From Sphingomonas sp. (lineage in GTDB: Bacteria; Pseudomonadota; Alphaproteobacteria; Sphingomonadales; Sphingomonadaceae), in the NCBI RefSeq assembly GCF_019635515.1, contig NZ_JAHBZI010000001.1:310001-374000 (forward strand): a DNA stretch of 64,000 nt, in the 5' to 3' direction. This document shows, one piece after another, positions 36,489 to 45,216 of the stretch (its first letter is position 1; the number at the start of each line of letters is the position of its first letter). The position numbers and the translations under genes were made by a program. The notes below the pieces were generated by a model. That model saw only the letters and a list, made by a program, of their open reading frames with translations. It was not told the origin of the DNA and searched no databases.

Positions 36489-37385
36489 ATGGCCACTCGT
36501 GCCCCCGAATTCACCGACAAGCCCGATTCCCAATTCCTCAAAGACAGTTTCCAGCGCGGCCTCGCCCATTGGAACCGCGAGCGGCTGATGCCGGGTTTCC
36601 CGAGCGACGCCTGGCAGCACCGCTTCGAACGCGACGTGAAGATGCAGCGGCTCGAAGGCGGCTTCCTTGAGGAACTGCGCGCCGAGGTAATCGACGAAGC
36701 CGCGCGGGCACCGACCGACGCGGACGGCTTCATCGCCTGGTTCGAGGATCTGAAGGCGAGCGGACCGGGACAGGGCGACCCCCTGTTCCCGTGGCTCGCG
36801 GAGGAAGCCGGCAAGGACCAGCTTCGATGGTTCTTCGAACAGGAAGCCGCCGGCGAGGCCGGGTTCGACGATCTCGTCGCGCTGACCCAGGTCAAGCTGC
36901 CGGTCGAGCCCAAGCTCGAACTTGCGCGCAACTACTGGGACGAGATGGGCCACGGCACCGCCAGGGGCATGCATGGGCCGATGCTCGACGCCCTGGTCGA
37001 GACGCTCCAGGTCGAGCCGGTGATCGAGAACACGGTGTGGGAAAGCCTCGCGCTCGCCAATGCGATGACGGCGATGGCGGTCAACCGCCGCTACGCCTGG
37101 CATTCGGTGGGCGCGCTCGGCGCGATCGAACTGACCGCGCCGGGCCGCGCGGCGCTGGTCGCCGAAGGTCTCAAGCGCGTCGGTCTGAGCCCCAAGGAAG
37201 CGCGCTATTTCACGCTCCACGCGGTGCTCGACGTCAAGCATAGCGAGGAGTGGAACCGGAACGCCATCCGCCCCGCCGTGGAAGAGGATCCACGCCGCGC
37301 GACGGCGATGGCCGAGGGCGCGCTGATCCGCCTCAAATGCGGTGAGCGCTGTTTCGAAGCGTATCGCGCGTACCTCTGGAGCTAG
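36489..37385 (+). CDS. Iron-containing redox enzyme family protein (haem-oxygenase-like fold)
   Basis: This 298-residue protein looks like a haem-oxygenase-like diiron enzyme (HDO type). Candidate metal-ligand segments are WFFEQEAAGEAGFDD, ARNYWDEMGHGTARGMH and HAVLDVKHSEEW, in the order and spacing of the family's E/D and H ligands. Such enzymes catalyse oxidative N- or C-C bond cleavage, often in small-molecule pathways, but here no partner gene is seen. It has its own start ATG (GGAGAGCGACCC upstream) and a strong terminator. Function is unknown. Confidence 0.68.
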   Translation: MATRAPEFTDKPDSQFLKDSFQRGLAHWNRERLMPGFPSDAWQHRFERDVKMQRLEGGFLEELRAEVIDEAARAPTDADGFIAWFEDLKASGPGQGDPLFPWLAEEAGKDQLRWFFEQEAAGEAGFDDLVALTQVKLPVEPKLELARNYWDEMGHGTARGMHGPMLDALVETLQVEPVIENTVWESLALANAMTAMAVNRRYAWHSVGALGAIELTAPGRAALVAEGLKRVGLSPKEARYFTLHAVLDVKHSEEWNRNAIRPAVEEDPRRATAMAEGALIRLKCGERCFEAYRAYLWS

Positions 37386-37425
37386 AAACGAAAACGGCCC
37401 GCTTCCCTTGCCGGGAAGCGGGCCG
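37386..37425. terminator. Bidirectional terminator between the redox-enzyme gene and csp
   Basis: A perfect 13-bp stem (CGGCCCGCTTCCC / GGGAAGCGGGCCG) with a TTGCC loop lies at 37395-37425. On the minus strand it is followed by GTTTTCGTTTC, so it is best as the terminator of the cold shock gene and also blocks the convergent gene. Confidence 0.85.
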
Positions 37426-37451
37426 GATTCTTGAGCCGGGGCTCCGGGCGC

Positions 37452-37658
37452 TTAGAGAGCCTGGAGATTCACCGCCGAGGACTTGCCCCGGTTGTCGGTC
37501 TCGATCTCGTATGACAGGCGCTGGTCGTTCTGCAGCGTGCTCATGCCCGCGCGCTCGACGGCGCTGATGTGGACGAAGCTGTCATTGCCGCCGTCTTCCG
37601 GCGCGATGAAGCCATAGCCCTTGTCGTTGTTGAAGAATTTTACTTTGCCGATCGGCAT
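37452..37658 (-). CDS. Cold shock protein, CspA family
   Basis: This 68-residue single cold-shock domain binds RNA and single-stranded DNA and melts secondary structure. RNP1 (KGYGFIAPED) and RNP2 (DSFVHISAV) motifs are intact. The 160 bp upstream before the next gene is long and may hold a thermoregulated 5' leader, as in other csp genes, though I cannot define its structure. AAAGGAACATTCC precedes the ATG. Confidence 0.94.
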   Translation of the reverse strand: MPIGKVKFFNNDKGYGFIAPEDGGNDSFVHISAVERAGMSTLQNDQRLSYEIETDNRGKSSAVNLQAL

Positions 37659-37821
37659 GGAATGTTCCTTTCACGAAACATGGAAATTCCGCGGCGCAGC
37701 GTGCGCGGCGGAGCCAGGAAGCGCGAAATGGAAGGGTCGGCCCCAGGGGCCTAATATTCCGTCACAGGCGACGATAGCCCGCTCCATATAGGCGCAAACC
37801 GCCCGGAGAGCAATTGTGGGC

Positions 37822-37998
37822 CTATTCGGCGACGACCGTCTCGCGGCGTTTTTCGCGTCGCTCGGCGTCGGCGGCTTCCTTGGCCCAGGCATCGGCGGCG
37901 CGCAGCGCGACCACGCGGCTATTGTCGAGCGTCGCGGCGGCCGCCAGTTCGCGGTGATGGGCTTCCTGCTTGCGGCACATTTGCGAAGAGGGGTTCAT
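37822..37998 (-). CDS. Small conserved sphingomonad protein of unknown function
   Basis: This 58-residue protein is hydrophilic, alpha-helical and Ala/Glu/Arg-rich: MCRKQEAHHRELAAAATLDN then an amphipathic helix (ADAWAKEAADAERREKRRE). No signal peptide or domain is recognised. AAGGACAGAA before the ATG at 37998 supports translation. It lies upstream of csp on the same strand, about 160 bp away. I recall similar short proteins in sphingomonads but no function. Confidence 0.6.
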   Translation of the reverse strand: MNPSSQMCRKQEAHHRELAAAATLDNSRVVALRAADAWAKEAADAERREKRRETVVAE

Positions 37999-38139
37999 TT
38001 CTGTCCTTCCGGGACTCCGGCGTTCGAGCCGGGGCGGCCAACGCTCTGATCCGATACGGAGCAGCCTGCTCGATATAGGGTGCCGGCGGCGAAATGACAG
38101 TGCTTCTCCGGCGCGGCGATGCGGGCTAGCCTTGCGCGC

Positions 38140-39138
38140 ATGAAAGCATTGCTCGCGCTGCCGCTGCTGTTCACCGCGATTCCCGACGAGATGCCGCTCG
38201 TTGTCCAGACGCCGGGCCGGGTGAGCGCCGAGGGCCGCTTCGGCTGGCCGGGCGTCTATTTCGAGAGCCGCTTCAGGGGCGGCGACGTGACCGTCGCGGT
38301 CGATACCGGCGGCGAGCCGGTGCGGCTGCTGGTCGACGGCGAAGTCCGCGCCACCCTCGCCGAACCGCGCGAGACGCGCTTCACCGTGTCGGGGCTCGGG
38401 AACGGCGAACATGCGGTGCGGCTGGAGAAGGTCACCGAAAGCCAGTCGGGCGGGCCGCGCTTCCTCGGCTTCTGGACCAGAGGCGTGGCGCTGCCGGTCA
38501 AGCCGCGCGCGCGGCACATCGAGTTCATCGGCGATTCGCACACGGTGGGATATGGCAATACCTCGCCGACGCGCGACTGCGACGGGGCCAGGGTGCGCGC
38601 GACCACCGACACGCAATTGGCTTTCGGCCCACTCGCGGCCAAGGCGCTCGGCGCCGATTACCGGGTGATCGCCTATTCGGGATATGGCGTGGTGCGAAAC
38701 TATGCCGGCAAGGCGCCCGGCGACAATCTGCCCGCGCGCTATCCGCGCATCGTGCCGGGCGAGACCGCGGTGCTGCCCGCCGCCGCCGACAGGGCGTGGC
38801 GCCCGCGCGTGATCGTCATCAACCTCGGCACCAACGATTTCTCGACGGCGCTCAAGCCCGGCGAGGCATGGGGTAGCGCCGACCAACTCCACGCCGATTA
38901 CCGCGCGAAATATATGGCCTTCATTCGCCGGCTCAAGCGCGAGCAGCCCCAGGCGAAGTTCGTGCTGATGGCGGCGGAGAACTTCGCGCCCGATGTCGAG
39001 GCCGTCGCCGCGCAGGCGGGCGCGGCGATGCTGCGCGTGCCGGCGCTGGAACTGACCGGATGCAACTGGCACCCCTCGCTCAAGGACCATCGCACCATGG
39101 CGGGCCTGATCGAGGGGGCCGTGCAGCCGCTCTTCTAG
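38140..39138 (+). CDS. SGNH-type esterase, carbohydrate esterase family 2-like
   Basis: This 332-residue exported enzyme probably removes acetyl groups from polysaccharides such as xylan or glucomannan. After a short signal peptide comes a jelly-roll domain (about residues 20-125) as in CE2 enzymes, then the SGNH hydrolase domain. The catalytic serine is in FIGDSHTVGYGN, GTNDF is block III, and the C-terminal histidine is in CNWHPSLKDH. The ATG at 38140 begins the signal peptide (MKALLALPLLFTA). With the GH9 gene nearby it fits plant cell wall use. Its stop overlaps the next convergent gene by 4 nt. Confidence 0.88.
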   Translation: MKALLALPLLFTAIPDEMPLVVQTPGRVSAEGRFGWPGVYFESRFRGGDVTVAVDTGGEPVRLLVDGEVRATLAEPRETRFTVSGLGNGEHAVRLEKVTESQSGGPRFLGFWTRGVALPVKPRARHIEFIGDSHTVGYGNTSPTRDCDGARVRATTDTQLAFGPLAAKALGADYRVIAYSGYGVVRNYAGKAPGDNLPARYPRIVPGETAVLPAAADRAWRPRVIVINLGTNDFSTALKPGEAWGSADQLHADYRAKYMAFIRRLKREQPQAKFVLMAAENFAPDVEAVAAQAGAAMLRVPALELTGCNWHPSLKDHRTMAGLIEGAVQPLF

Positions 39139-40451
39139 ATCGCGTTCAGCGCTTCCTCGAAATCGGCGATGAGATCGTCGGCATCTTCCACGCCGATCGA
39201 TATCCGCACCAGGCTGTCGGTGATCCCCAGCGCGTCCTTGCGCGCCTGCGGGACCGACAAATGCGTCATCCCCGCCGGGTGCGACGCCAGCGTCTCGGTA
39301 CCGCCGAGCGACACCGCCAGCTTGGCGATCTTGAGCGCGTCGAGGAACGCGAACGCCTCCTTCTCGCCGCCCTTAAGATAGAGCGAGAAGGTCGATCCCG
39401 CGCCGGCGCAGTGGCGGCGATAGATATCGGCCTGGCGGGCATCGCCCTGCTCATCGAGGAAGCCGAGATAGCCGACCCGGTCGACCTTGGGATGGCCGTT
39501 GAGGAAGTTGCAGACCTTGGCGGCGTTCTCGCCGGCGCGGCTCATCCGCAATTCCAGCGTCTCGAGCGAGCGCAGCAGCATCCACGCGGTGTTGGGATCG
39601 CAGATCGTGCCGATGGTGTTGCGCATCAGGCGGATGGTGTTGATGTGCTCCTTCGAGCCGAGCACGCCGCCGGCGACGAGGTCGGAATGGCCGCCGGCAT
39701 ATTTGGTCAGCGAATAGACGACGATCTCGGCGCCCTGCTTCATCGGCTGCGCCCAGAGCGGCCCGAGGAAGGTGTTGTCGATCGCGATCGGCGGCTTGTT
39801 GGCGCCGGTGAAGATCGCGTCGCGGCTGGCGCGCACGGCTTCGACATCGACCAAGGCATTGGTCGGATTGGCGGGGCTCTCCAGATAGATCAGCGCGACA
39901 TTGCCGGTCGCGGCCTTGCTCAGCACCGCGTCGATCTCCTCGCGGGTCGCGCCGGCCGGGAAATCGACCCAATGCACCCCGAAGCGGCCGAGGATGCGGC
40001 CGATCAGCGTCTCGGTCGCGGCATAGAGCGGCCCCGAATGGACGATGGTGTCGCCGGGCTTGACCATGGACAAGAAGAGCGTGGCGATCGCCGACATGCC
40101 CGAGGAGAAGGCCAGCGCGTCCTCGGCCTCTTCCCAGATCGCGAGCCGGTCTTCGAGGATCTCCTGGTTCGGCCCGTTGAAGCGCGAATAGACCAGCCCC
40201 TCGGCGCCGCCCGGGCGCTTGCCGGTGACGCCCTCGAAATGGCGCTTGCCGGCCGCGGCGTTGGGAAAGACGAAGGTCGAGGTCAGGAAGATCGGCGGCT
40301 TCAACGATCCTTCGGAGAGCATCGGATCATAGCCATGCCCCATCATCATCGTCGCCGGCTTGAGCTTGCGGTTGCCGACCTTCTCGACGTTCGCCTTGGG
40401 GCGGCGGCGCGGGGTGCCGCCGGTCAGATCGGCTTCGGTTTCGTCGGTCAT
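39135..40451 (-). CDS. Cystathionine gamma-synthase family PLP enzyme
   Basis: This 438-residue trans-sulfuration enzyme shows YSRFNGPNQEILEDRLA, the SSGMSAIATL phosphate-binding loop, LESPANPTN and the PLP-lysine motif SLTKYAGGHSD. Such enzymes act in methionine or cysteine metabolism (cystathionine gamma-synthase, methionine gamma-lyase or O-succinylhomoserine sulfhydrylase). The N-terminal KPATMMMGHGYDP region marks a subgroup common in proteobacteria. The start MTDETEAD was chosen because the 53-codon upstream extension is not family-like. No SAM riboswitch is recognised in its leader. Confidence 0.87.
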   Translation of the reverse strand: MTDETEADLTGGTPRRRPKANVEKVGNRKLKPATMMMGHGYDPMLSEGSLKPPIFLTSTFVFPNAAAGKRHFEGVTGKRPGGAEGLVYSRFNGPNQEILEDRLAIWEEAEDALAFSSGMSAIATLFLSMVKPGDTIVHSGPLYAATETLIGRILGRFGVHWVDFPAGATREEIDAVLSKAATGNVALIYLESPANPTNALVDVEAVRASRDAIFTGANKPPIAIDNTFLGPLWAQPMKQGAEIVVYSLTKYAGGHSDLVAGGVLGSKEHINTIRLMRNTIGTICDPNTAWMLLRSLETLELRMSRAGENAAKVCNFLNGHPKVDRVGYLGFLDEQGDARQADIYRRHCAGAGSTFSLYLKGGEKEAFAFLDALKIAKLAVSLGGTETLASHPAGMTHLSVPQARKDALGITDSLVRISIGVEDADDLIADFEEALNAI

Positions 40452-40633
40452 CAGGATCTCCGGAAAATATCGTATCGTCTGTAACCAGATCATTCGGTTT
40501 TGCGAGCGCAATCTGGAGCGCAGGATCAACGTTCCACGGCGCCCGAAGGAACCGCAACGGACGATTCCTGCACTTCCACGCAAGTGTGTCGCGGCATAGC
40601 TTCGCGGCATCGATACTTTCGGGAGGGGAACTT

Positions 40634-41773
40634 ATGCCGGGCACATCGCCGATCGCCGGGCTGGCGCAACTCTATGCGAGCCAGCCGATACAATATCCGC
40701 AGCTGAAGGCGGTGACGCTGGCGCAGTGGATGGTGGAAAGCGGGCGCGGCACTTCAGGCCTGGCGACGCAGCACAACAATTTCGGAGGGCTGAAATGGCG
40801 CGACGAGATGGCGCCCTATGCGACCAAGGTGATGTATCAGGCGCATGACGGGCTCGATGCCTATTGCAAGTTCGCGACGCCCGAGAAGTTCATCGCCGGC
40901 TATTGGGCTTTTATCGCCCGCGCGCCTTATGCCGGCTGGGAAAAGCATGTCGCGACGCCCCAGGACTATATCCGCTTCATCGGCCCCATCTACACGCCAA
41001 AGCCGAGCTATCCCGATGACGTGCTGGCGCTGCTGGCCGAGGCGACCACGCTGCTTGGCGCGACCAAGGCCGGCGCGGCGCAAAGCGCGGTCGATATCGG
41101 CACGATCGTCATCGATCCCGGCCATGGCGGCCTGAAGAAGGACGAAGGGCCGGGCACGGGTTCGTGGAATAACGCCACCAGCGCTTCGGGGGTTCTCGAA
41201 AAGAATCTCGCGCTGCAATGGTGCAAGCGGCTCCGCGAGCTTCTCACCAGCCAGGCGGAAGCGGCGGGGCAGAAGATCAGGGTCGTGCTGACCCGCGAGA
41301 CCGATATCAATCCCCGGCTCGCCGATCGCGCGGGCAAGGCCGGCGCCAACAATGCCAGCGTCTTCGTCTGCATGCATTTCAACGGCGGCGAGCCGGCGCT
41401 CAGCGGAACCGAGACCTTCTATGCGGTGAAGGCGAACGGCAACCAGAACGAGGCCGAAGACATCGCGTTTTGCGCGGCGATCCACGCCGCGATGCTTGCC
41501 GGCCTGCGCAAGGTCCGGCCGGCGACCAAGGATCGCAAGGTGAAGCCGGAGACCGATACCAGCAAGAAGCGGCTCGGCGTGCTGCGCGACGACTATCTCG
41601 GCAATAGCGGCAAGCCCAGAAAGTGTCTCGCCGCCTATCTCGAGGTCGAGCACATCACCAATGCCGAGGTCGACAAGGCGTTCATCTCCGGCCCCGATGC
41701 CGCCGCCAACCGCGATACGGTGCTCGCCTCGATCGCCACCGCGATCCGCGCGGAAATGGTCAAGCGATTGTAG
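40634..41773 (+). CDS. Two-domain peptidoglycan hydrolase: glucosaminidase plus N-acetylmuramoyl-L-alanine amidase
   Basis: This 379-residue protein joins a GH73-like glucosaminidase domain (about residues 5-145, TLAQWMVESGRGTSG with catalytic Glu35, then NNFGGLKW) to an Amidase_3 domain (155-379). The amidase zinc ligands are visible: DPGHGG (His164), VLEKNLAL (Glu189), CMHFNGG (His248), and the catalytic Glu in YLEVEH (about 337). There is no signal peptide or transmembrane helix: GGGAGGGGAACTT precedes the ATG at 40634 and no hydrophobic leader follows. It must therefore be released by lysis or a specialised secretion route, or act on internalised muropeptides. No phage genes are adjacent. 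Confidence 0.85.
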   Translation: MPGTSPIAGLAQLYASQPIQYPQLKAVTLAQWMVESGRGTSGLATQHNNFGGLKWRDEMAPYATKVMYQAHDGLDAYCKFATPEKFIAGYWAFIARAPYAGWEKHVATPQDYIRFIGPIYTPKPSYPDDVLALLAEATTLLGATKAGAAQSAVDIGTIVIDPGHGGLKKDEGPGTGSWNNATSASGVLEKNLALQWCKRLRELLTSQAEAAGQKIRVVLTRETDINPRLADRAGKAGANNASVFVCMHFNGGEPALSGTETFYAVKANGNQNEAEDIAFCAAIHAAMLAGLRKVRPATKDRKVKPETDTSKKRLGVLRDDYLGNSGKPRKCLAAYLEVEHITNAEVDKAFISGPDAAANRDTVLASIATAIRAEMVKRL

Positions 41774-41784
41774 CGGCAGGCTGC

Positions 41785-42555
41785 CTAGCGCAGTCCGATG
41801 ATGGAGATCTGCCGGCCGTAATCGCTTTCCTGGCGGTGGGTGGCGCGGCGGAAGCTGTAGAAGCGTCCCGGCTGGGCATAGGTGTCCTCGCCCATGGTCT
41901 CGACGGTGCGGAGTCCCGCGGCCGCCAGCCGGTGCGCGACATAGGCTTCGAGATCGAACTGGTAATGCCGTGGCTTGCCATCGGCGAAGAAGCGCTCATT
42001 GGCGGGATCGGCCTCGGCGAAGCGGCGGAAAAAGCCTTCGTCCACCTCATAGCTGGCGCGGGCGATGCACGGGCCGATCGCGGCGGCGATGCGCTCGCGC
42101 TTGGCGCCCAGCTCCTCCATCCGCGCGATCGTCGCATCGGTGACGCCGCCGAGCGCGCCCTTCCATCCGGCATGCGCGGCGGCGACCACACCGGCTTCGC
42201 GGTCGGCGAACAGCACCGGCGCGCAATCGGCGGTGAGGATGCCGAGCAACAGGCCGGGCGTGCTGGTGACCAGCGCGTCGGCGTGCGGGCGCTCGGAAAA
42301 GGGCGCGGTGGCGATCACCGCGTCGGCCGAATGGACCTGAAACACCGTGGCGAGCGGCGCGCCGGGCAGGATCGCGTCGGCCGCGCGCCGGCGGTTCTCC
42401 TCGACAAGCCGCGCATCGTCGTGCGACCCGAGCCCGACATTCAATCCGGCATGGACGCCGGTCGAAACCCCGCCACGCCGCCCGAGAAACCCGTGCGCGA
42501 CGCCCTCCAGTGCACGGGCGCGATTGACCTCGACCTCGTCAGGCTTTGGACTCAC
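41785..42555 (-). CDS. pgeF: Peptidoglycan editing factor / multicopper polyphenol oxidase-like protein
   Basis: This 256-residue protein belongs to the YfiH/PgeF (laccase-domain) family. In E. coli PgeF removes wrongly inserted L-serine from UDP-MurNAc, keeping peptidoglycan stem peptides correct. Metal-ligand motifs are present: VFQVHSADAV, LTADCAPVLF, AAAHAGWKGAL and GPCIARASYEV. It is the last gene of the operon lgt-midA-GNAT-pgeF, overlapping the GNAT gene by 4 nt, and converges with the peptidoglycan hydrolase gene. Confidence 0.92.
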   Translation of the reverse strand: MSPKPDEVEVNRARALEGVAHGFLGRRGGVSTGVHAGLNVGLGSHDDARLVEENRRRAADAILPGAPLATVFQVHSADAVIATAPFSERPHADALVTSTPGLLLGILTADCAPVLFADREAGVVAAAHAGWKGALGGVTDATIARMEELGAKRERIAAAIGPCIARASYEVDEGFFRRFAEADPANERFFADGKPRHYQFDLEAYVAHRLAAAGLRTVETMGEDTYAQPGRFYSFRRATHRQESDYGRQISIIGLR

Positions 42556-43055
42556 AGCACCATCCGATACAGCCGGTCCTCGTCGGCCTGATTGCCGACC
42601 ATGAACGCATAGGGCCCCTGATCCGTGAAGCCGTAGCGTTCGTAGAAACGCTTGGCGCGGTGGTTGTCGCTGTACACCGTCAGCCAGATCTCCTCGGCCC
42701 CGCGCGCCCGGGCCTGCGCGATCGCCCAGTCCATCAGCGCCTGCGCCGCGCCGCCGCCCTTGGCGCGCTCGGCAAGGTAGAGCTGGCGCAATTCCATCGT
42801 GCGAGCGCTGGTTTCGGCGGGAAGTTGCAGGTCGCTGATCTTGCAGAATCCCGCGAGCCCGGCTTCGTCCTCGGCGATCCGGAAGCGCAGATCGGGTTGC
42901 GCGAATTCCTCCGCCCAGGCTTCGGGCGTGAAGCCTGCGAAGAATGCCGCCGCATCCTCGGGCGCGTAAAGGTGCCCGAAGGTCGCATCGAAGCTCTCGC
43001 GGAACAATGCGTCGATCGCCGGCAGATCGGCGGCGGTGGCGTCGCGATAGTTCAT
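42552..43055 (-). CDS. GNAT-family N-acetyltransferase
   Basis: This 167-residue GNAT protein has the acetyl-CoA-binding region LYLAERAKGGGAAQALMDWA (R/Q-x-x-G-x-A-like loop) and a typical ending AKRFYERYGFTDQG. Its acceptor is unknown. It overlaps pgeF downstream and midA upstream by 4 nt each, so it is firmly in the lgt operon, which otherwise carries envelope genes. Rim-type protein acetylation is possible but not shown. Confidence 0.88.
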   Translation of the reverse strand: MNYRDATAADLPAIDALFRESFDATFGHLYAPEDAAAFFAGFTPEAWAEEFAQPDLRFRIAEDEAGLAGFCKISDLQLPAETSARTMELRQLYLAERAKGGGAAQALMDWAIAQARARGAEEIWLTVYSDNHRAKRFYERYGFTDQGPYAFMVGNQADEDRLYRMVL

Positions 43056-44149
43056 GCGAAACCCGCCGGCACCGGCCAGCCGGGCGCGGTCAGCGCGATG
43101 ACCTTGAACAGTTCGCCCATCTGCTCGGGATCGATCAGCCGGTCGCGGTCGAGCGCCAATTGCTCCGCGCGTTCGGGCGACGCCTTGGCGAGCGCCTCGG
43201 TCCGCGCCGCGATGCCCAGCGCCGAGAGGAACGCGCCCTGCGTCACCGGCCCGTGCACGGTCAGTCCCTCGGCCTCGGCAGCCTCTTTGAGCGTCGCGAA
43301 ATCGACATGCGCGGTGAGGTCGGCCTCACCCGGCGTGTCGAACGGGTTGGCATAGGCATGGTCCTTCACCGCCTGCAGCGTATCGCCGATGGCGGGGCCT
43401 TCATAGCCATAGTCGATGATCAGCGCCGCGCCGCCTTGCGCCAGCAGCCGCGCCGCCAGCCCGCGCAGGATCGCGACGCTGGCCGGCGAGGTCTCCAGCA
43501 CCGATCCGGGATCGGCCTGGAGCAGGTCGCGCGGAATGATCATGTCGAAGCTGCGGTCGCCGGCGATCGGCAGGAACAAAATGTCCTGACAGGCGACCAG
43601 CCGCTCGCGCCAGCCCTCGCCGGTCGCGATCAATTGCCGGATCGGCAAAGCGTCGAAGAATTCATTGGCGATCACCAGCAGCGGCACATCGTCGTGCAGC
43701 CCGATCAGGTCGAGATGGAATTCGGCGTTCGGCACGCGTTCGGCCTGCGCCGCGCGCAGCATCGGGCTGTTCTCGATCAGATCGACCGGCGGCGCGAGTC
43801 CGGCCTTGGCCATGGCGCGCAAGGCGTCGGCGGCGAGCGTCCCGCGCCCCGGCCCGAGCTCGACATAGCGCGCCGGCGGCTTTCCCGCCCGCTCCCACAT
43901 GTCGACCAGCCACAACCCGATCAGCTCGCCGAACATCTGGCTGATCTCCGGCGCGGTGGTGAAGTCGCCGCGCGCGCCCAGCGGATCGCGGGTGCCATAA
44001 TAATGCGCGTTGGCGGCGGCCATGAACTGCGACAGGGGGATCGGCCCGCCCAGCGTGATCGCCCGCGCCAGCCGCTCGGGCAGCAAGGGTTCGGCGGCGT
44101 TTTCGGCGCGCTCCCGCGGCGCGGCGGCGAGGGGGTTATCGTCAGCCAT
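43052..44149 (-). CDS. SAM-dependent methyltransferase, MidA/NDUFAF7 family
   Basis: This 365-residue class I methyltransferase matches the MidA group: PLSQFMAAANAHYYGTRDPL at the N-terminus, ISQMFGELIGLWLVDMW and the SAM-binding loop YVELGPGRGTLAADALR. The mitochondrial homologue NDUFAF7 methylates an arginine of the complex I subunit NDUFS2; the bacterial role may be similar. It sits between lgt (39 bp upstream) and the GNAT gene (4-nt overlap). An lgt-midA-pgeF order is common in alphaproteobacteria. Confidence 0.9.
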   Translation of the reverse strand: MADDNPLAAAPRERAENAAEPLLPERLARAITLGGPIPLSQFMAAANAHYYGTRDPLGARGDFTTAPEISQMFGELIGLWLVDMWERAGKPPARYVELGPGRGTLAADALRAMAKAGLAPPVDLIENSPMLRAAQAERVPNAEFHLDLIGLHDDVPLLVIANEFFDALPIRQLIATGEGWRERLVACQDILFLPIAGDRSFDMIIPRDLLQADPGSVLETSPASVAILRGLAARLLAQGGAALIIDYGYEGPAIGDTLQAVKDHAYANPFDTPGEADLTAHVDFATLKEAAEAEGLTVHGPVTQGAFLSALGIAARTEALAKASPERAEQLALDRDRLIDPEQMGELFKVIALTAPGWPVPAGFA

Positions 44150-44188
44150 CGAGCTTCTCAGGGTGACGGTTTCATTAAAGAGACGAGA

Positions 44189-45076
44189 TCAGGCGACACT
44201 TTCGCCGCCCGCAATCGGCTCGACCCGCTGGCGGCGGCCCGCCGCGGTCGCGATCAGATAGATGCCGCCGGCGATCATCGGCAGGCACAGCCACTGGCCC
44301 ATATGCAGCCCGGTCATATCGGCCAGCCAGACAAGCTGCTTGTCGGGCTCGCGGAAGAATTCGACGGTGAAGCGGCACAGGCCATAGCCGAGCAGGAAAA
44401 TGCCGGTGAGCTTGCCCGGCTCGTAGCGCGATTTGGTCCGCCAGAAGAAGAACCACAGCACCGCGAACAGCAGCAGCCCTTCGAGCCCGGCTTCGTAGAG
44501 CTGGCTCGGATGGCGAACCGGCTCGATCTGCCCGGCCATCACCGTGTTTGGAAAGACGATTCCCCATGCGACATTGGTGGGCTTGCCCCACAATTCGCCG
44601 TTCACGAAATTCGCCAGCCGCCCGAAGAACAGGCCGAACGGTACCACGCAGGCGACATAGTCATGGATACGCAGCCAGTTGAGCCCGTTCTTGCGCGCGA
44701 ACAGAATGATTCCGAGGGTGACGCCGATGACCCCGCCATGGAACGACATGCCGCCGTCCCACAGGCTGACCGCCCTGATCGGATTGACCAGCATCTCGGG
44801 CGCGTAGAACAGGATATAGCCGATCCGCCCGCCAAGGATGATGCCGAGCGTCGCGTAGAAGACGAGATCGTCGGCATGCGCCTTGCTCATCGGCGCGCCG
44901 GGCTGGCGCAGCAGCCGCCCGAGATACCACCAGCCGATCAGGATGCCGGCGATATAGGCCAGCGAATACCATTTGATCGTGAAGAAGCCGAGATCGAGCG
45001 CGACCTTGCTCAGGCCGAGCTGGTCGAAATGGATATGGCCGGCCGAGGCCGCGGCGAGGGTCAGGAGATCGGTCAT
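44189..45076 (-). CDS. lgt: Phosphatidylglycerol-prolipoprotein diacylglyceryl transferase
   Basis: This 295-residue inner-membrane enzyme adds diacylglyceryl to the lipobox cysteine of prolipoproteins. It shows about seven transmembrane helices, the essential HGG segment ([13 protein letters not shown]), the Lgt signature [16 protein letters not shown] and [14 protein letters not shown]. The ATG at 45076 gives the normal start; the long upstream open frame is Arg-rich and not family-like. It heads the operon with midA, GNAT and pgeF. Several lipoproteins in this window (NodT, small lipoproteins) are its expected substrates. Confidence 0.95.
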   Translation of the reverse strand: MTDLLTLAAASAGHIHFDQLGLSKVALDLGFFTIKWYSLAYIAGILIGWWYLGRLLRQPGAPMSKAHADDLVFYATLGIILGGRIGYILFYAPEMLVNPIRAVSLWDGGMSFHGGVIGVTLGIILFARKNGLNWLRIHDYVACVVPFGLFFGRLANFVNGELWGKPTNVAWGIVFPNTVMAGQIEPVRHPSQLYEAGLEGLLLFAVLWFFFWRTKSRYEPGKLTGIFLLGYGLCRFTVEFFREPDKQLVWLADMTGLHMGQWLCLPMIAGGIYLIATAAGRRQRVEPIAGGESVA

Positions 45077-45136
45077 CCCCGCCCGGATAGAGCAGCCGCG
45101 CGGCAAACCCAAGCGGCTTGGGAGGATGCCTTGATT

Positions 45137-45160
45137 GTTCCCCTGCTTTCGCAGGGGAAC
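45137..45160. repeat. Short REP-like hairpin
   Basis: A perfect 10-bp palindrome GTTCCCCTGC / GCAGGGGAAC with a TTTC loop has the same GCTTTCGCAGG core as the element at 20.2 kb. It lies in the 140-bp divergent gap between lgt and the molybdopterin-binding subunit gene. Confidence 0.6.
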
Positions 45161-45216
45161 GATTAGGCTTTGGATATCTGGCGCTAGGGCCGGGGCCAAG
45201 CTAGAGCTACCTTCCA

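Noticed and set aside
40452..40633. Possible SAM or SAH riboswitch upstream of the cystathionine gamma-synthase gene
   Set aside because: I looked for SAM-II and SAH consensus blocks in the minus-strand leader and found none; a covariance search would be decisive.
40634..41773. Prophage lysis cassette around the amidase
   Set aside because: No holin, spanin, tail or integrase genes lie on either side; neighbours are housekeeping genes.
42944..45166. 740-codon plus-strand open frame across midA and lgt
   Set aside because: It spans two well-defined minus-strand genes and encodes a charge-rich shadow protein.
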